A program made the translations under genes and the position numbers. The notes beneath the pieces were generated by a model. That model was not told the DNA's origin, did not search any database, and was given only the letters and a program-made list of their open reading frames with translations. From Strigamia acuminata (Eukaryota; Arthropoda; Chilopoda; Geophilomorpha; Linotaeniidae), in assembly GCA_949358305.1 (NCBI GenBank), contig OX442318.1, positions 6,310,501-6,374,500 of the forward strand: DNA of 64,000 nt, given 5' to 3'. Below are positions 55,104 through 64,000 of the stretch, one piece after another. Positions within the stretch are counted from its first letter, which is position 1. Each line of letters begins with the position of its first letter.

Positions 55104-56885
55104 ATGTGGACATTTTGCCTTACTCTTTTCTGCCACATCTTAATCGCAAATTGCGTCAACAAACCCACAACTTGCGCGCAAAATTTACCCAAATTGCGAG
55201 CACTACCCGGTCACGGTTGGGACAGTATTCGCAACGTGCAAATGGGAGCGGTTTTGAACTACACTTACGAGCAATGCCGTACGACGGACGACGGCAAGTA
55301 TCTCGTACCCGACAACACGCACGTGATCGCTATTAACGACAGCAATTTGCGAATTATGTCCGAATTCATCGGCCATTACATGAACTACAGCAGCGTCGTA
55401 ACAACCAACATCGGATTGGATGTTTTCGGAGTTACGAGCGTGCAAAACTCGTACGACAAGGATTTTTTGGAGGCAAAAAGGCGCCAAGTGAAGGAGAAAT
55501 CGCAAACGATCAGAATCCAAGCGCGGAACGAAATTTATGCCATCCGGTCATCATCCGATGCGAAAATCGATGCGCGACTTAAATCGATGTTGGATCGAGT
55601 CATCGACGAAACGCAATCAAACAATTTCCACAAAGCCGAATTACTCTGCCAATTTATCGTACGAGATTACGGTACCCATTACATCCACCAAACGCACGCC
55701 GGTGCCGTTTTCTTGCAAGAAGATTACATCAGCAACAATTTCGTATCGCGAAGTGGCGCCGACGAGCGTCAAATTTCCACAGCTGCCGGTGCGAGTTTTC
55801 TAAAGAGATTTCCAATCGATAAATATTCATACAACGTTGAACCTCAACTCCTGCAACAATACGAAGCGAGTAGAACATCATTCGACATCAGATCTGTCGG
55901 CGGCGCCGGTATTTCCTCAAATAATTCGCTCGATGATTGGAGAAAACAAATCGGACACAACCTTGCAGTAGTAGACAGATCGGGAAAGGCTTTATCTCAT
56001 CTGCTAACCCCTGCACGATACCCGAATATTTCCATCGACACTTTGAACACGGTAAGGAAACAGTTGGATCAAGTGGTAGAGGATTACTACGCGTACAACA
56101 CGCATTTCGGCTGCACCGACGTCAATTCGCCCAGTTTCGACTACAATGCCAATGCGGACAACAAAGATTGTCGACATCCACCCACCCATTACGTTTTCGG
56201 CGCCGGTTTCATGACGTGCACGTCGTCATCGACCGATGCCGGCGATTTGTGCGCGAATTTGAGCGTTAAAAATCCGCTGACGGGAGATTTGCGATGCGAA
56301 GATGGGTACGAAGCAATTCCCTTGACTAATAACAGTTTAAGCAGTAGCCGATTGGTGACGGTCAGTTCGGAGGAATGTTCCGGGTGGTGGTTCTGGAGGA
56401 AGTGTCGACCGGTCGAAAATGACGTGATAAAATACAGCGCCGCATCCCACCGAGGGTTTTGGTGCGTGTTTGGAGGTGGAGCGTCGAAGAATAACACTGG
56501 GGCGATGTTTGGCGGTTTGTTTACACCGTGGATGAATAATTCTGTTGGTAGGGGTACCGGTAGGGGTTGTCCGGTGTCGTATGTGGGTCTGAGACTGGCC
56601 AGTGATCTTTATGTGTGCGTGAGCAATTTTTATGAGGTTGGGTATGGGAATTCGGCGCCTTTTGGCGGGTTTTTCAGTTGTCGGAATGGAAATCCTTTGG
56701 CGACGGGGTTGAGATTGTCCACTGCGAATGGAGGTAGTTATCTTCGTGGTTGTCCGAGTGGTTATAGTCAGCGATTGGTCGTTGTTGATAATGGATGCGA
56801 AATTAGGTTTTGTGTCAAGTTGGTTTCTGCTGTCAGACAGATTAGTGTGGTTTTGCCACCATTTCGAAGCCAGTTGGCTGTGTAA
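55104..56885 (+). CDS. MPEG1/perforin-2-like protein without membrane anchor
   Basis: Intronless coding region of 593 residues, preceded by a splice acceptor (ACATTTCAG) five bases before the ATG, so a 5' UTR intron is likely. Residues 1-17 are a signal peptide. The MACPF pore-forming domain follows, opening with ALPGHGWDSIRNVQMG and carrying its signature DYGTHYIHQTHAGA at about 188-201. After it come GCTDVNSPSFDYNAN and the Cys-rich P2 (MABP-like) domain with two GAMFGGLF/APFGGFFSC modules. The family protein is an endosomal pore former of innate immunity against engulfed bacteria. This copy ends 11 residues after the conserved VLPPF and has no transmembrane segment, so it should be secreted or soluble in the vesicle lumen. 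AATAAA follows at 56890. Confidence 0.9.
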   Translation: MWTFCLTLFCHILIANCVNKPTTCAQNLPKLRALPGHGWDSIRNVQMGAVLNYTYEQCRTTDDGKYLVPDNTHVIAINDSNLRIMSEFIGHYMNYSSVVTTNIGLDVFGVTSVQNSYDKDFLEAKRRQVKEKSQTIRIQARNEIYAIRSSSDAKIDARLKSMLDRVIDETQSNNFHKAELLCQFIVRDYGTHYIHQTHAGAVFLQEDYISNNFVSRSGADERQISTAAGASFLKRFPIDKYSYNVEPQLLQQYEASRTSFDIRSVGGAGISSNNSLDDWRKQIGHNLAVVDRSGKALSHLLTPARYPNISIDTLNTVRKQLDQVVEDYYAYNTHFGCTDVNSPSFDYNANADNKDCRHPPTHYVFGAGFMTCTSSSTDAGDLCANLSVKNPLTGDLRCEDGYEAIPLTNNSLSSSRLVTVSSEECSGWWFWRKCRPVENDVIKYSAASHRGFWCVFGGGASKNNTGAMFGGLFTPWMNNSVGRGTGRGCPVSYVGLRLASDLYVCVSNFYEVGYGNSAPFGGFFSCRNGNPLATGLRLSTANGGSYLRGCPSGYSQRLVVVDNGCEIRFCVKLVSAVRQISVVLPPFRSQLAV

Positions 56886-57373
56886 ATCGAATAAATGTAT
56901 AGTCTAAAATAAAACGTTTTGTTTTTACGTTAAATATGTTAAATCGTTGGATTTTTTGTTGTTGTGCAGCGACACAACACCGCTCCACAGAACGAAATCT
57001 GCTTTAAGCAACTAAAAACTCGCCCGCTTGTGCAAACACAAGCGTGCGTTTTTATTCAAAGCTTTGTTTTGAAGCGAGCTTGTACAAACTCACGTTTGAT
57101 TTACCAGCTTCAAACTTGCTTGTGTTTTGGTCATGTGACTTTGACGGCCAATCAGAATCGTGAGGAAATTCTTGAAGGAGATTTTGGCAAGAATTTCTGG
57201 CTAGCTACCTAGCTAGCTTGAGTTTGCCAGTTAAGCTGGTAAGCCAAAAGCGGGTCAAGTAAGCTTGTAAATGACTCCCTCTTTAAACTTGTACTATAGC
57301 AAGCTTTGGAATTTTACCCGCTCTCTTGTGTTTCCACCTTTGGTTTCACTGCAGCGCAGTACACCAAATGAAG
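56886..57373. other. 3' region of the first MPEG1-like gene and spacer
   Basis: Two AATAAA signals lie within 30 bp of the stop. The following 450 bp contain loosely repeated AAGCTTG/CAAGCTT motifs (57040-57310) and no gene. Confidence 0.5.
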
Positions 57374-57498
57374 TAGACTTTGACCGATACCGGTATCGGT
57401 ATCAGCTATCGGCCGATATTTCAGTATTTACTGATATCGGATCCGATATTTTTTGGCGTGGCCGATACCGAGATTTCCACGTTTCTAAAACCATAGTG

Positions 57499-57933
57499 CA
57501 GCGTTTCCCAAACGATGAGGCGCGAGCTGATTTTTGGTGGGGCGCGACACACCGCTCACAAAAAAATTTTTTTTTAAGAATTTTAACAATCAAACTAACT
57601 TATAGACATGATGCCCTCCCCCTAGAATAGTGCACTTGTCTTGTCGTCTAGAAGAGTCTATTCTATCTAGATAATACACAACTGCCAAATTTAAATCCAT
57701 TTCAGTTTGTGTGCTCAATTCTATAGTGGATAAATGGCTGATAAATAAGCCTTCATGCTCATAAAATTATATGTAAAATTGTACAAAATTATATGCAATA
57801 TTATATCAAAATTTCTTTTTTCTTTTTAGTAGTTCATTTTTGAAAAATTTAATGCACCGGTAGATGAAGTGGGGCGCAGAAGATCGCCTTGCTTAAAAAT
57901 GGGGCGCGATGCTAAAAAGTTTGGGAACCCCTG
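57499..57933. mobile_element. Nested hAT-type MITE, 435 bp
   Basis: Ends CAGCGTTTCCCAAACG and GTTTGGGAACCCCTG are inverted, the widespread hAT terminus. A perfect 8-bp duplication CCATAGTG lies at 57491-57498 and 57934-57941. It inserted into the larger element, so it is younger. Confidence 0.93.
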
Positions 57934-57944
57934 CCATAGTGTAA

Positions 57945-58200
57945 TAATGCTAAAACGTATCATTTTAGACGAAAACGAATACGATTTAGACGAAAACGAA
58001 TACGTTTTAGACGAAAACGAATACGTTTTAGACGAAAACGAATACGTTTTAGACGAAAACGAATACGTTTGAGACGAAAACGAATACGTTTTAAACGAAA
58101 ACAAATACGTTTTAGACGAAAACGAATACGTTTTAGACGAAAACGATACGTTTTAGGCGAAAACGATACGTTTTAGGCGAAAACGATAAGTTTTAGAAAC
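57945..58200. repeat. Minisatellite inside the hAT element, 21-bp period
   Basis: About eleven copies of a 21-bp unit with GTTTTAGACGAAAACGAATA, shortened in the last copies. Confidence 0.93.
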
Positions 58201-58324
58201 GTCTTTGAACGCAATTTTAATTTTTTTTTTTGGGGGTGGGGGCGGGAGGTTGGACAATATCGGCGCAGGTATCGGTGTCGACGATACTACAAAATACTGG
58301 TACCGGTCAAAGTCTAAAATGAAG

Positions 58325-58694
58325 TATCAAATGCACCGCGTTGATTTAGACCATCGAAAGTGTATGGAACAAGAACTCGAGTACAAAGGTATAAGGAAGT
58401 TATTAATGATTAAAAGACTTTCAGATAAAACAGGACAATGTTATCATTGTGTTATCATTAGGTAGCAAGAATTTGATTGTTTGTTGATAATTAAAATCAA
58501 GTCATTATCAATTACCGTCCCTTTGTTCATTTCTTCTCCTATATATTAAGTAGATTAATGCTTTATTCGGACAGAAAATTGAAATTTCAGTGCAGAAGCA
58601 TCCACAGCAGAAGAAATTCGGAATCGTTTTCTGTTGCAAGTCGTTCCGTGTAGGAAAAAGTAAGACAACGACTTCACATTTCAACTTTTATTAA
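58325..58694. other. Spacer between the hAT and piggyBac-type elements
   Basis: AT-rich, with no reliable frame or RNA gene. Confidence 0.45.
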
Positions 58695-59081
58695 CCCTCC
58701 CCACCCCAACCTAGGGTCAATTTTGACCTCCAAAAGTGTTTTTATTTTTTTTCTCAAAAACTATTGGGATTTTTATTCTGAAATTTCATGTATTTTCATT
58801 TAACATCATAACAAACAATAAAAAAAATAATAGATTTAAAAATCGCAAAAAAAAATTTTCACAAAATTACTTTGTTTACTCACTACTTTTGAACGCAATG
58901 TCAATTATTTTTGTCGCTCTCTTTTGACAAATACCAAATTGCTGAAATTTCTCCACAAACATGAAATACTCAGAGAATAAAATCATTTTCACTCATTTTT
59001 GGAAAAATTTTTTCGGCTTGGGGTCAAAAATGACCCGGTTTGGGTGAGTAAGGGATTTTTTTTAGGTTAAGGCTGCGAGGG
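58695..59081. mobile_element. piggyBac-type MITE, 387 bp
   Basis: TTAA flanks both ends (58691-58694 and 59082-59085). Ends CCCTCCCCACCCCAACC and GGTTAAGGCTGCGAGGG are imperfect inverted repeats, and the sub-terminal motif GGGTCAAAAATGACCC also fits piggyBac-derived MITEs. It lies about 45 bp before the second MPEG1-like gene. Confidence 0.85.
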
Positions 59082-59130
59082 TTAATTTTAGCCGCATTAA
59101 TACTTCAAAATTAATTTAATATTTCAGGTG

Positions 59131-61158
59131 ATGGATCGTTTTAGGAAGACATGGCTACTCTGCTTCGCAGTAATAACAATCACGAGTTGTGACGACAACA
59201 ACCACCGCACGAGTTGTGAAAAAATTTACAAATTGGAAGCGTTGCCAGGCCACGGTTGGGACAGTCTTCGCAACAAGGAGCTTGGAAGAGTTTTTGAATT
59301 CACCTACGACCAATGCCGCACGACCGAAGACGGAGTGTATCTAATCCCCGACAGCGTGCACGCCGTCGCCATCAAAGACAGCAATCTGGAAACCACGGCC
59401 GAATTAATCGAACACTACATGAATTACAGCAGCTTAACGTCCGCTTCCTTCGACATCGGCGTCGGCTTTCATCTCTCGAAAATAGGCGCGGACGCCTCCT
59501 TCGACTCGGATTTCTTGTACGCGAAAACCCGGCAAGTCAACGAGAAATCGATGACGACGCGAATCCAAGCGCGCAACAACGTTTACATGATCCAATCGTC
59601 GCCCGACGCGAAAATCGAGCCCGCGCTCAAATCCATGCTCGATCGAGTCGTCGAAGCGACGCAATCCGACAACTTACGCAAAGCCAAACTACTTTGCCAA
59701 TTCATCGTGCGAGATTACGGCACTCACTACATCGATCAAGCAAATGCGGGCGCCATTTTGTTGAAAGAAGACTACATCAGCAGCAGTTTAGTAGCGAATA
59801 AAGCGGTCACTAAACTCAGCATTCAGGCAGCAGCCGGAGCCGAATTCTTCACTTTCTTTTCCGCACACTCGAAATTCTCCTCCAATGTCGACGTACAATT
59901 CCAAGATACGTACAAAAAGAGTAAAACGTCGTCCCACGTTCGCTCCATAGGTGGCGCCATGCTCTCTTCCAATTTGACGCTCGACGACTGGACGAACCAA
60001 ATCGGGAATAACCTCGTGGTGATCGACAGGTCGGGAGATCCTTTGTCCTACCTCGTAAACCCCGAACGGTTTCCAAACGTGCCCGTGGAAACGTTGAACA
60101 CGGTGAGAAAACTACTGGACAACGTAACGCAGCAATATTACGCGCACAACGCCCATTACGGATGCACCGACATCAATTCGCCCAATTTCGATTTCAACGC
60201 CAACGTGGACAGCAACGATTGCCAAAACTTCAACAACTTCACGTTCGGTGCCGGGTACATGACGTGCACGTCTTCCCAGACCGAAAACGGCGACTTATGC
60301 GACGGTTACAACGTTAAAAATCCACTCACCGGCGCGTTTACATGTGACGTTGGCTACGACCCCGTTCCCTTAACTTCGCACACTAAAAACTCTCAGAGTT
60401 CTTCGGAAGAATGTTCCGGGTGGTGGCTCTGGAGGAATTGTTACTTGAAAACATCGTACAGCGCTTCGACTTACCAAGGCTTTTGGTGCGTCGTGTCGAA
60501 TTCGAAACCCAATGCGACTACACCGACACCGAGTAACTCGGGCGCGATGTTCGGCGGTTTGTTTACCTCGCGCACGAACAATCCTCTCACTAAGGCGAAG
60601 AAATGTCCCGTGTCGTTCATCGACTTGCGATTGGCCGACGATCTGCACGTGTGCGTGAGCAACGCTTACGACGATGCGCGCGGTTATTCGGCGCCGTTCG
60701 GCGGCTTTTTCACGTGTGTGAATGGAAATCCTTTGACGACGGCGCCGGATATGTTCCAAAACAAGAGTTTGGTTGTTCAGGGGAAGCGGAATCTGCGCAC
60801 TTGTCCGCCAGGGTTCAGTCAGCGAGTGGCCGCCATTGAAAACGATTGTTTAATCAACTATTGCACGAAGTTGCAGTCGACGATCGGGCCTATTAAGATT
60901 GTTTTGCCGCCGTTTCAAAGCCAGTCGGCTTTGTTTGTGGATAATTATGGCGAGAATTCTTTGAATTTGGCGATTGCGGCGGATGCTGGCAAAGATTCGA
61001 TGTCGGGAGGGATTGTTGCTCTTATCGTTGTTGTTGCTTTTGCTGTTTTGGTATTAATGGTTGTTGGAGTTTTGGTCGTGAAGAGAAGACGAGTAAAACG
61101 TTCGTCTAGTTCGGAGGAGACACTGCAGCATCCGGATGGATATGATGTTATGGCTTAA
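59131..61158 (+). CDS. MPEG1/perforin-2-like protein with membrane anchor
   Basis: Intronless coding region of 675 residues. The ATG at 59131 follows the acceptor ATTTCAG directly, so a 5' UTR intron is likely. Residues 1-20 are a signal peptide. The MACPF domain (ALPGHGWDSLRNKELG onward, signature DYGTHYIDQANAGA) is followed by the P2 domain as in the neighbour. Residues 626-650 form a transmembrane helix. A short tail holds RRRVKRSSSS and the Tyr-based sorting motif YDVM. This is the full perforin-2 layout: lumenal pore-forming part, one membrane pass, cytosolic tail for endosome targeting. It has no deletion in the membrane-hairpin region, where the neighbour is shorter. The two genes are clearly tandem duplicates. 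An AATAAA lies near 61242. Confidence 0.93.
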   Translation: MDRFRKTWLLCFAVITITSCDDNNHRTSCEKIYKLEALPGHGWDSLRNKELGRVFEFTYDQCRTTEDGVYLIPDSVHAVAIKDSNLETTAELIEHYMNYSSLTSASFDIGVGFHLSKIGADASFDSDFLYAKTRQVNEKSMTTRIQARNNVYMIQSSPDAKIEPALKSMLDRVVEATQSDNLRKAKLLCQFIVRDYGTHYIDQANAGAILLKEDYISSSLVANKAVTKLSIQAAAGAEFFTFFSAHSKFSSNVDVQFQDTYKKSKTSSHVRSIGGAMLSSNLTLDDWTNQIGNNLVVIDRSGDPLSYLVNPERFPNVPVETLNTVRKLLDNVTQQYYAHNAHYGCTDINSPNFDFNANVDSNDCQNFNNFTFGAGYMTCTSSQTENGDLCDGYNVKNPLTGAFTCDVGYDPVPLTSHTKNSQSSSEECSGWWLWRNCYLKTSYSASTYQGFWCVVSNSKPNATTPTPSNSGAMFGGLFTSRTNNPLTKAKKCPVSFIDLRLADDLHVCVSNAYDDARGYSAPFGGFFTCVNGNPLTTAPDMFQNKSLVVQGKRNLRTCPPGFSQRVAAIENDCLINYCTKLQSTIGPIKIVLPPFQSQSALFVDNYGENSLNLAIAADAGKDSMSGGIVALIVVVAFAVLVLMVVGVLVVKRRRVKRSSSSEETLQHPDGYDVMA

Positions 61159-61765
61159 GTGTTATTAATGAGCCAAATATTCATGGTTTATTAGAATTAA
61201 GTTATTTTGTTTGATAAATGACATGAATTTGTTTTAAAAATGCAATAAAAGTGATTTTAAATTTAAATTTTAATCGTCAATTAAAGCAATACCTATTAAT
61301 CTGAAAGAAAAAGCAAGTATAGTCGTAAACTGTAAAGGCTTTTGCTCAAAACGCTACCAGAGTACGCTACTATCGCACATTTACGGTAGCTGCTGGGACC
61401 GCGCCGAAAATCACAAAAAATGGACTTTTTTACATTAAAACGTGAAAGCTGGTTTCAGAATTTATTTACCACTGTATAAAAAAAAAACTAAGTGAATTTA
61501 GAGTGGATAGGCGACCCTGGCATCCATTTTAGGGCTGTACTCTGTATCTGTAAGTATTTTAGTGGTGGCGCTGCTGTGCGGAGGAAGTTTAAAACAGATG
61601 TTGGGACCTGTTGGGACAAACGGAGCGGATTTAGCGGATTTGTGCCGAGGAAGCGCTTCTTGTGTTGTGGTTTGACATCGGAGATAAACGAATCGCACGT
61701 AATGTCGCGTTACACTTTTGATGTTTACATTCTGTTTTAATTTAATGATTCAAATTTTCTTTCAG
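61159..61765. other. Spacer and probable 5' region of BRCA2
   Basis: Contains the 3' end of the MPEG1-like gene and, probably, the first BRCA2 exon or exons. Candidates with donors are CTGTATCT|GTAAGT near 61550 and CGCAC|GTAATG near 61699. I could not choose the start codon. Confidence 0.4.
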
Positions 61766-64000
61766 CTTGAATCGTTGAATTCATCGCCGGATGACGAGCA
61801 AAGAATGAAAAGAGCAGAGAACGAAAACATCGATGATAAATCACCGGTGAAATCATCGATTGATTTTTTATTCACGACGCCACGGAAAAGTGCAAATGGT
61901 TTTAAAGTGAAAAATGTGAGAAGATCGAGTAAGCCCGACTTCTCGGACGATGTTTTGCTCGACCTATTGGACGAAAGTAGGAGCGCGTATGAAAAAAGAC
62001 GGGAAAAGAGGAAGAATTACGACGGTGAAACGCCAATCATAACGAATGACACGAACAAGGGTGCAACGAAAAGATTGAAAAGAAATTCGTGCGTCGATTC
62101 GTCGGGATCGCCAATTCTAATGAGCATCAACTGTCAAGATGCAACATCGCCAATTATCGGAAGTTGTATGAACGACGATATGACATTCGACGATCCTAGG
62201 TCGCCCATTTTGTCTAGTTGTAATTATGGAGGTGAAGAAATGTTGCGATGTGACATTGATGGTTCGATTTGTCAAGAATTTAAAGATGAGATGGTGGTGA
62301 CTCCATTTAGGTATCCAACGAATGATCAAATTGCCGATAGAGGTCGTTTTGCGAACGAATTGGTTTCAACTGTTCAGTCCTCTGATAAGTATGCAAAGTT
62401 TTTGAAAAATGAGTTGGCTGTTCGTCAAAAATTTGAATTTAGCGACACAAATTGGCTCATTTTTTATTTATTTTTTTATTTTTTTTAGGTTTCGGAATTT
62501 TTCCACTAGTCGGGATTCAAAAAAGTGTCATCGGAATGCAGTAAACGTTAGAATTGACAGTGCGCGCAAGTTAGGAGAAATTCAAAGCCCATTTATTGAC
62601 GGACGGACGTTAGAACATTCAAATGGCAGCTTTTTGAAAGGATTTTCGACTGGGAATGGGAAACAAATTCACATATCTGACGAAACGTTGGAAAAAGTGA
62701 AAAAAATATTCAAAGATGAGGAAATAATTGGAACGTGCGAAGAATTGAAACGGATGTCGGTGAAAAAAGTGAATGTTAGATCTGGATTGTCATCAAGCGC
62801 TACTAAAGAAACGACGAATTGCGAACGGGTTGTTTCATCGGTAAAGCCAATACATTCAAATGGCAACTCCGCTTTTAAAACCGGTTTGGGAAAAAGCATC
62901 AACGTTTCCAAAGCGTCGTTGATGAAAGCGAGAAAATTATTCGTCGAAACCGAGAAACGTGAAAGCACAAGTGGAAATACGAATTTGAATTGTGCATTTT
63001 CAACTGGTTTAGGCAAAAGTATTAAAATCTCGGAAGATTCGTTGAAAAAAGCGAAAGTTTTATTCGAAGAAACTGAGAAAGTGGGAAACGTTGAGAATCA
63101 GATTCCGAGTTTTGGTTTTACGACTGGTTTGGGTAAAAGTATCAAAATATCGGAAGATTCGTTGACGAAAGCTAGAAGTTTATTCGAAGAAACGGAGAAA
63201 GTGGGAAAAGTTGTGGACGGAAACGATGAGAATGAGATACCGAGTTTTGGCTTTACGACTGGTTTGGGAAAAAGTATCAAAATATCGGAAGATTCGTTGA
63301 AGAAAGCTAGAAGTTTATTCGACCAATCTGATTGTTTGACACGCACATTTTGTCCAATTAATTCCCCCGTAGCTGAAGGAATCGATGTGGAAAATGGAGA
63401 CGGTTCGCGAACGGAAGAAACTAAATTTGCAGAAACGGAAACAAATCTGTCGGCAGAAATTCGGGAATCTGTCGCCGCATGTTTAGCTATGGTAATCAAA
63501 TAAATTGAAATATTCCAATGATTTTTAAACGTTTTTTTAAAATAAAAATTCAATTTAGGATAACGAATTTGACGAATATGTTAGTGCGGCTCGATTTTCA
63601 GACGACGGAAAGGAGGCTGGACTCAAAAGAGAAGTTGCGAGCGAGAGACAAAACCAAAAAGACGGAACTAAAGACAAAATGAGCTTAAAGAAATGTGTTG
63701 CGCCTCAACTGGGCAGATTATCGCAGCAAAAAGCAAAACATGGGCGTGGAAGACTTAAACTGTCAAAATTTGTTGGCGGAAAATTACCAAAAACCCATTC
63801 TGAAAACGAGGTATATTTACAGTGCGGAGTGATTTCGATTTTTGATTTTCAATTTTAATTTTTCAATTGCAGTTGATGGAATTTGGTGTCAAGTCGGTGG
63901 TTTTGTCCGTTTCGTCATCAAATGCCGAGAATTTCAAATTCAGTGCACGAGAATTTAGTGGGACTGAAATGGGCGAGCGAGTCATTATTTTCAACGACGC
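61766..64000 (+). CDS. BRCA2: BRCA2, partial (3' part outside window)
   Basis: BRCA2 loads RAD51 onto single-stranded DNA in homologous recombination. Exons in phase: 61766-62388 (donor inferred, GTATGC), 62489-63491, 63559-63810, 63873-64000 (cut). Five BRC repeats start at 62643, 62874, 62997, 63117 and 63252, each of the form F-x-T-G-x-G-K-x-I then S-x-x-x-L-x-K-x-x-x-(I/L)-F. They are only 40-77 residues apart. The last exon, NAENFKFSAREF onward, is the beginning of the helical DNA-binding domain. Residues before the BRC array are unstructured, with basic NLS-like stretches. All five repeats carry Gly where the RAD51-binding FxxA motif has Ala. Start and first exon are not resolved. Confidence 0.9.

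Larger units (their letters stand above)
57374..58316. mobile_element. hAT-type element, 943 bp, carrying a nested hAT
   Basis: Inverted ends TAGACTTTGACCGATACCGG and the complement ending ACCGGTCAAAGTCTA. A perfect 8-bp target duplication AAATGAAG is found at 57366-57373 and 58317-58324. No transposase frame remains. Confidence 0.92.

Noticed and set aside
59128-59130. GTG as start of the second MPEG1-like gene
   Set aside because: GTG immediately follows the splice acceptor and the next codon is ATG, which is the expected eukaryotic start.

Overview
The window is nuclear DNA from an invertebrate animal, most likely a protostome. The evidence is genes split by GT-AG introns, single-copy metazoan genes (XPO6, FTSJ3, BRCA2, a FERD3L/Fer3-type bHLH gene, dihydrodiol dehydrogenase, a THAP gene), two MPEG1/perforin-2-like genes, and miniature transposons of the hAT, PIF/Harbinger, Tc1/mariner and piggyBac types. 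I cannot name the species. The DNA is AT-rich and unusually full of minisatellites.

Layout. 1-6500: 3' eighteen exons of exportin-6 (+), with a different minisatellite in each of several introns. 7.0-9.4 kb: intergenic DNA with two inverted-repeat transposons. 9.4-10.1 kb: intronless bHLH gene (-). 11.7-15.4 kb: a tandem duplication in which one copy holds a divergent histone H2B gene and the other has the H2B body replaced by a THAP-domain gene on the opposite strand. 15.5-20.0 kb: complete 12-exon FTSJ3/SPB1 rRNA methyltransferase gene (-). 20.5-27.8 kb: unrecognised genes (a 699-aa orphan, a five-exon secreted 215-aa orphan, a 233-aa orphan, a 71-aa membrane protein). 27.9-30.4 kb: complete seven-exon dihydrodiol dehydrogenase gene (+).

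30.5-39.7 kb is a mosaic of duplicated segments. Five copies carry a roughly 110-bp exon-like block with conserved splice signals, and several also carry an NRF1-like promoter motif. 39.8-48.4 kb is a 25-bp satellite, in which a 89-bp transposon inserted once and was then copied nine times in a higher-order array. 49.9-53.4 kb is a second satellite of about 52 bp. 55.1-61.2 kb carries the two MPEG1-like genes, one without and one with a membrane anchor, separated by nested hAT elements and a piggyBac-type element. From 61.8 kb to the end lies the 5' half of BRCA2 with five BRC repeats, running off the window.

The genes do not form one pathway. They include general nuclear functions (nuclear export, ribosome biogenesis, DNA repair, chromatin), a developmental regulator, a metabolic enzyme and an immune effector pair. 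The dominant theme of the window is local duplication: intron minisatellites, satellite arrays, duplicated gene blocks and duplicated exon-like units.
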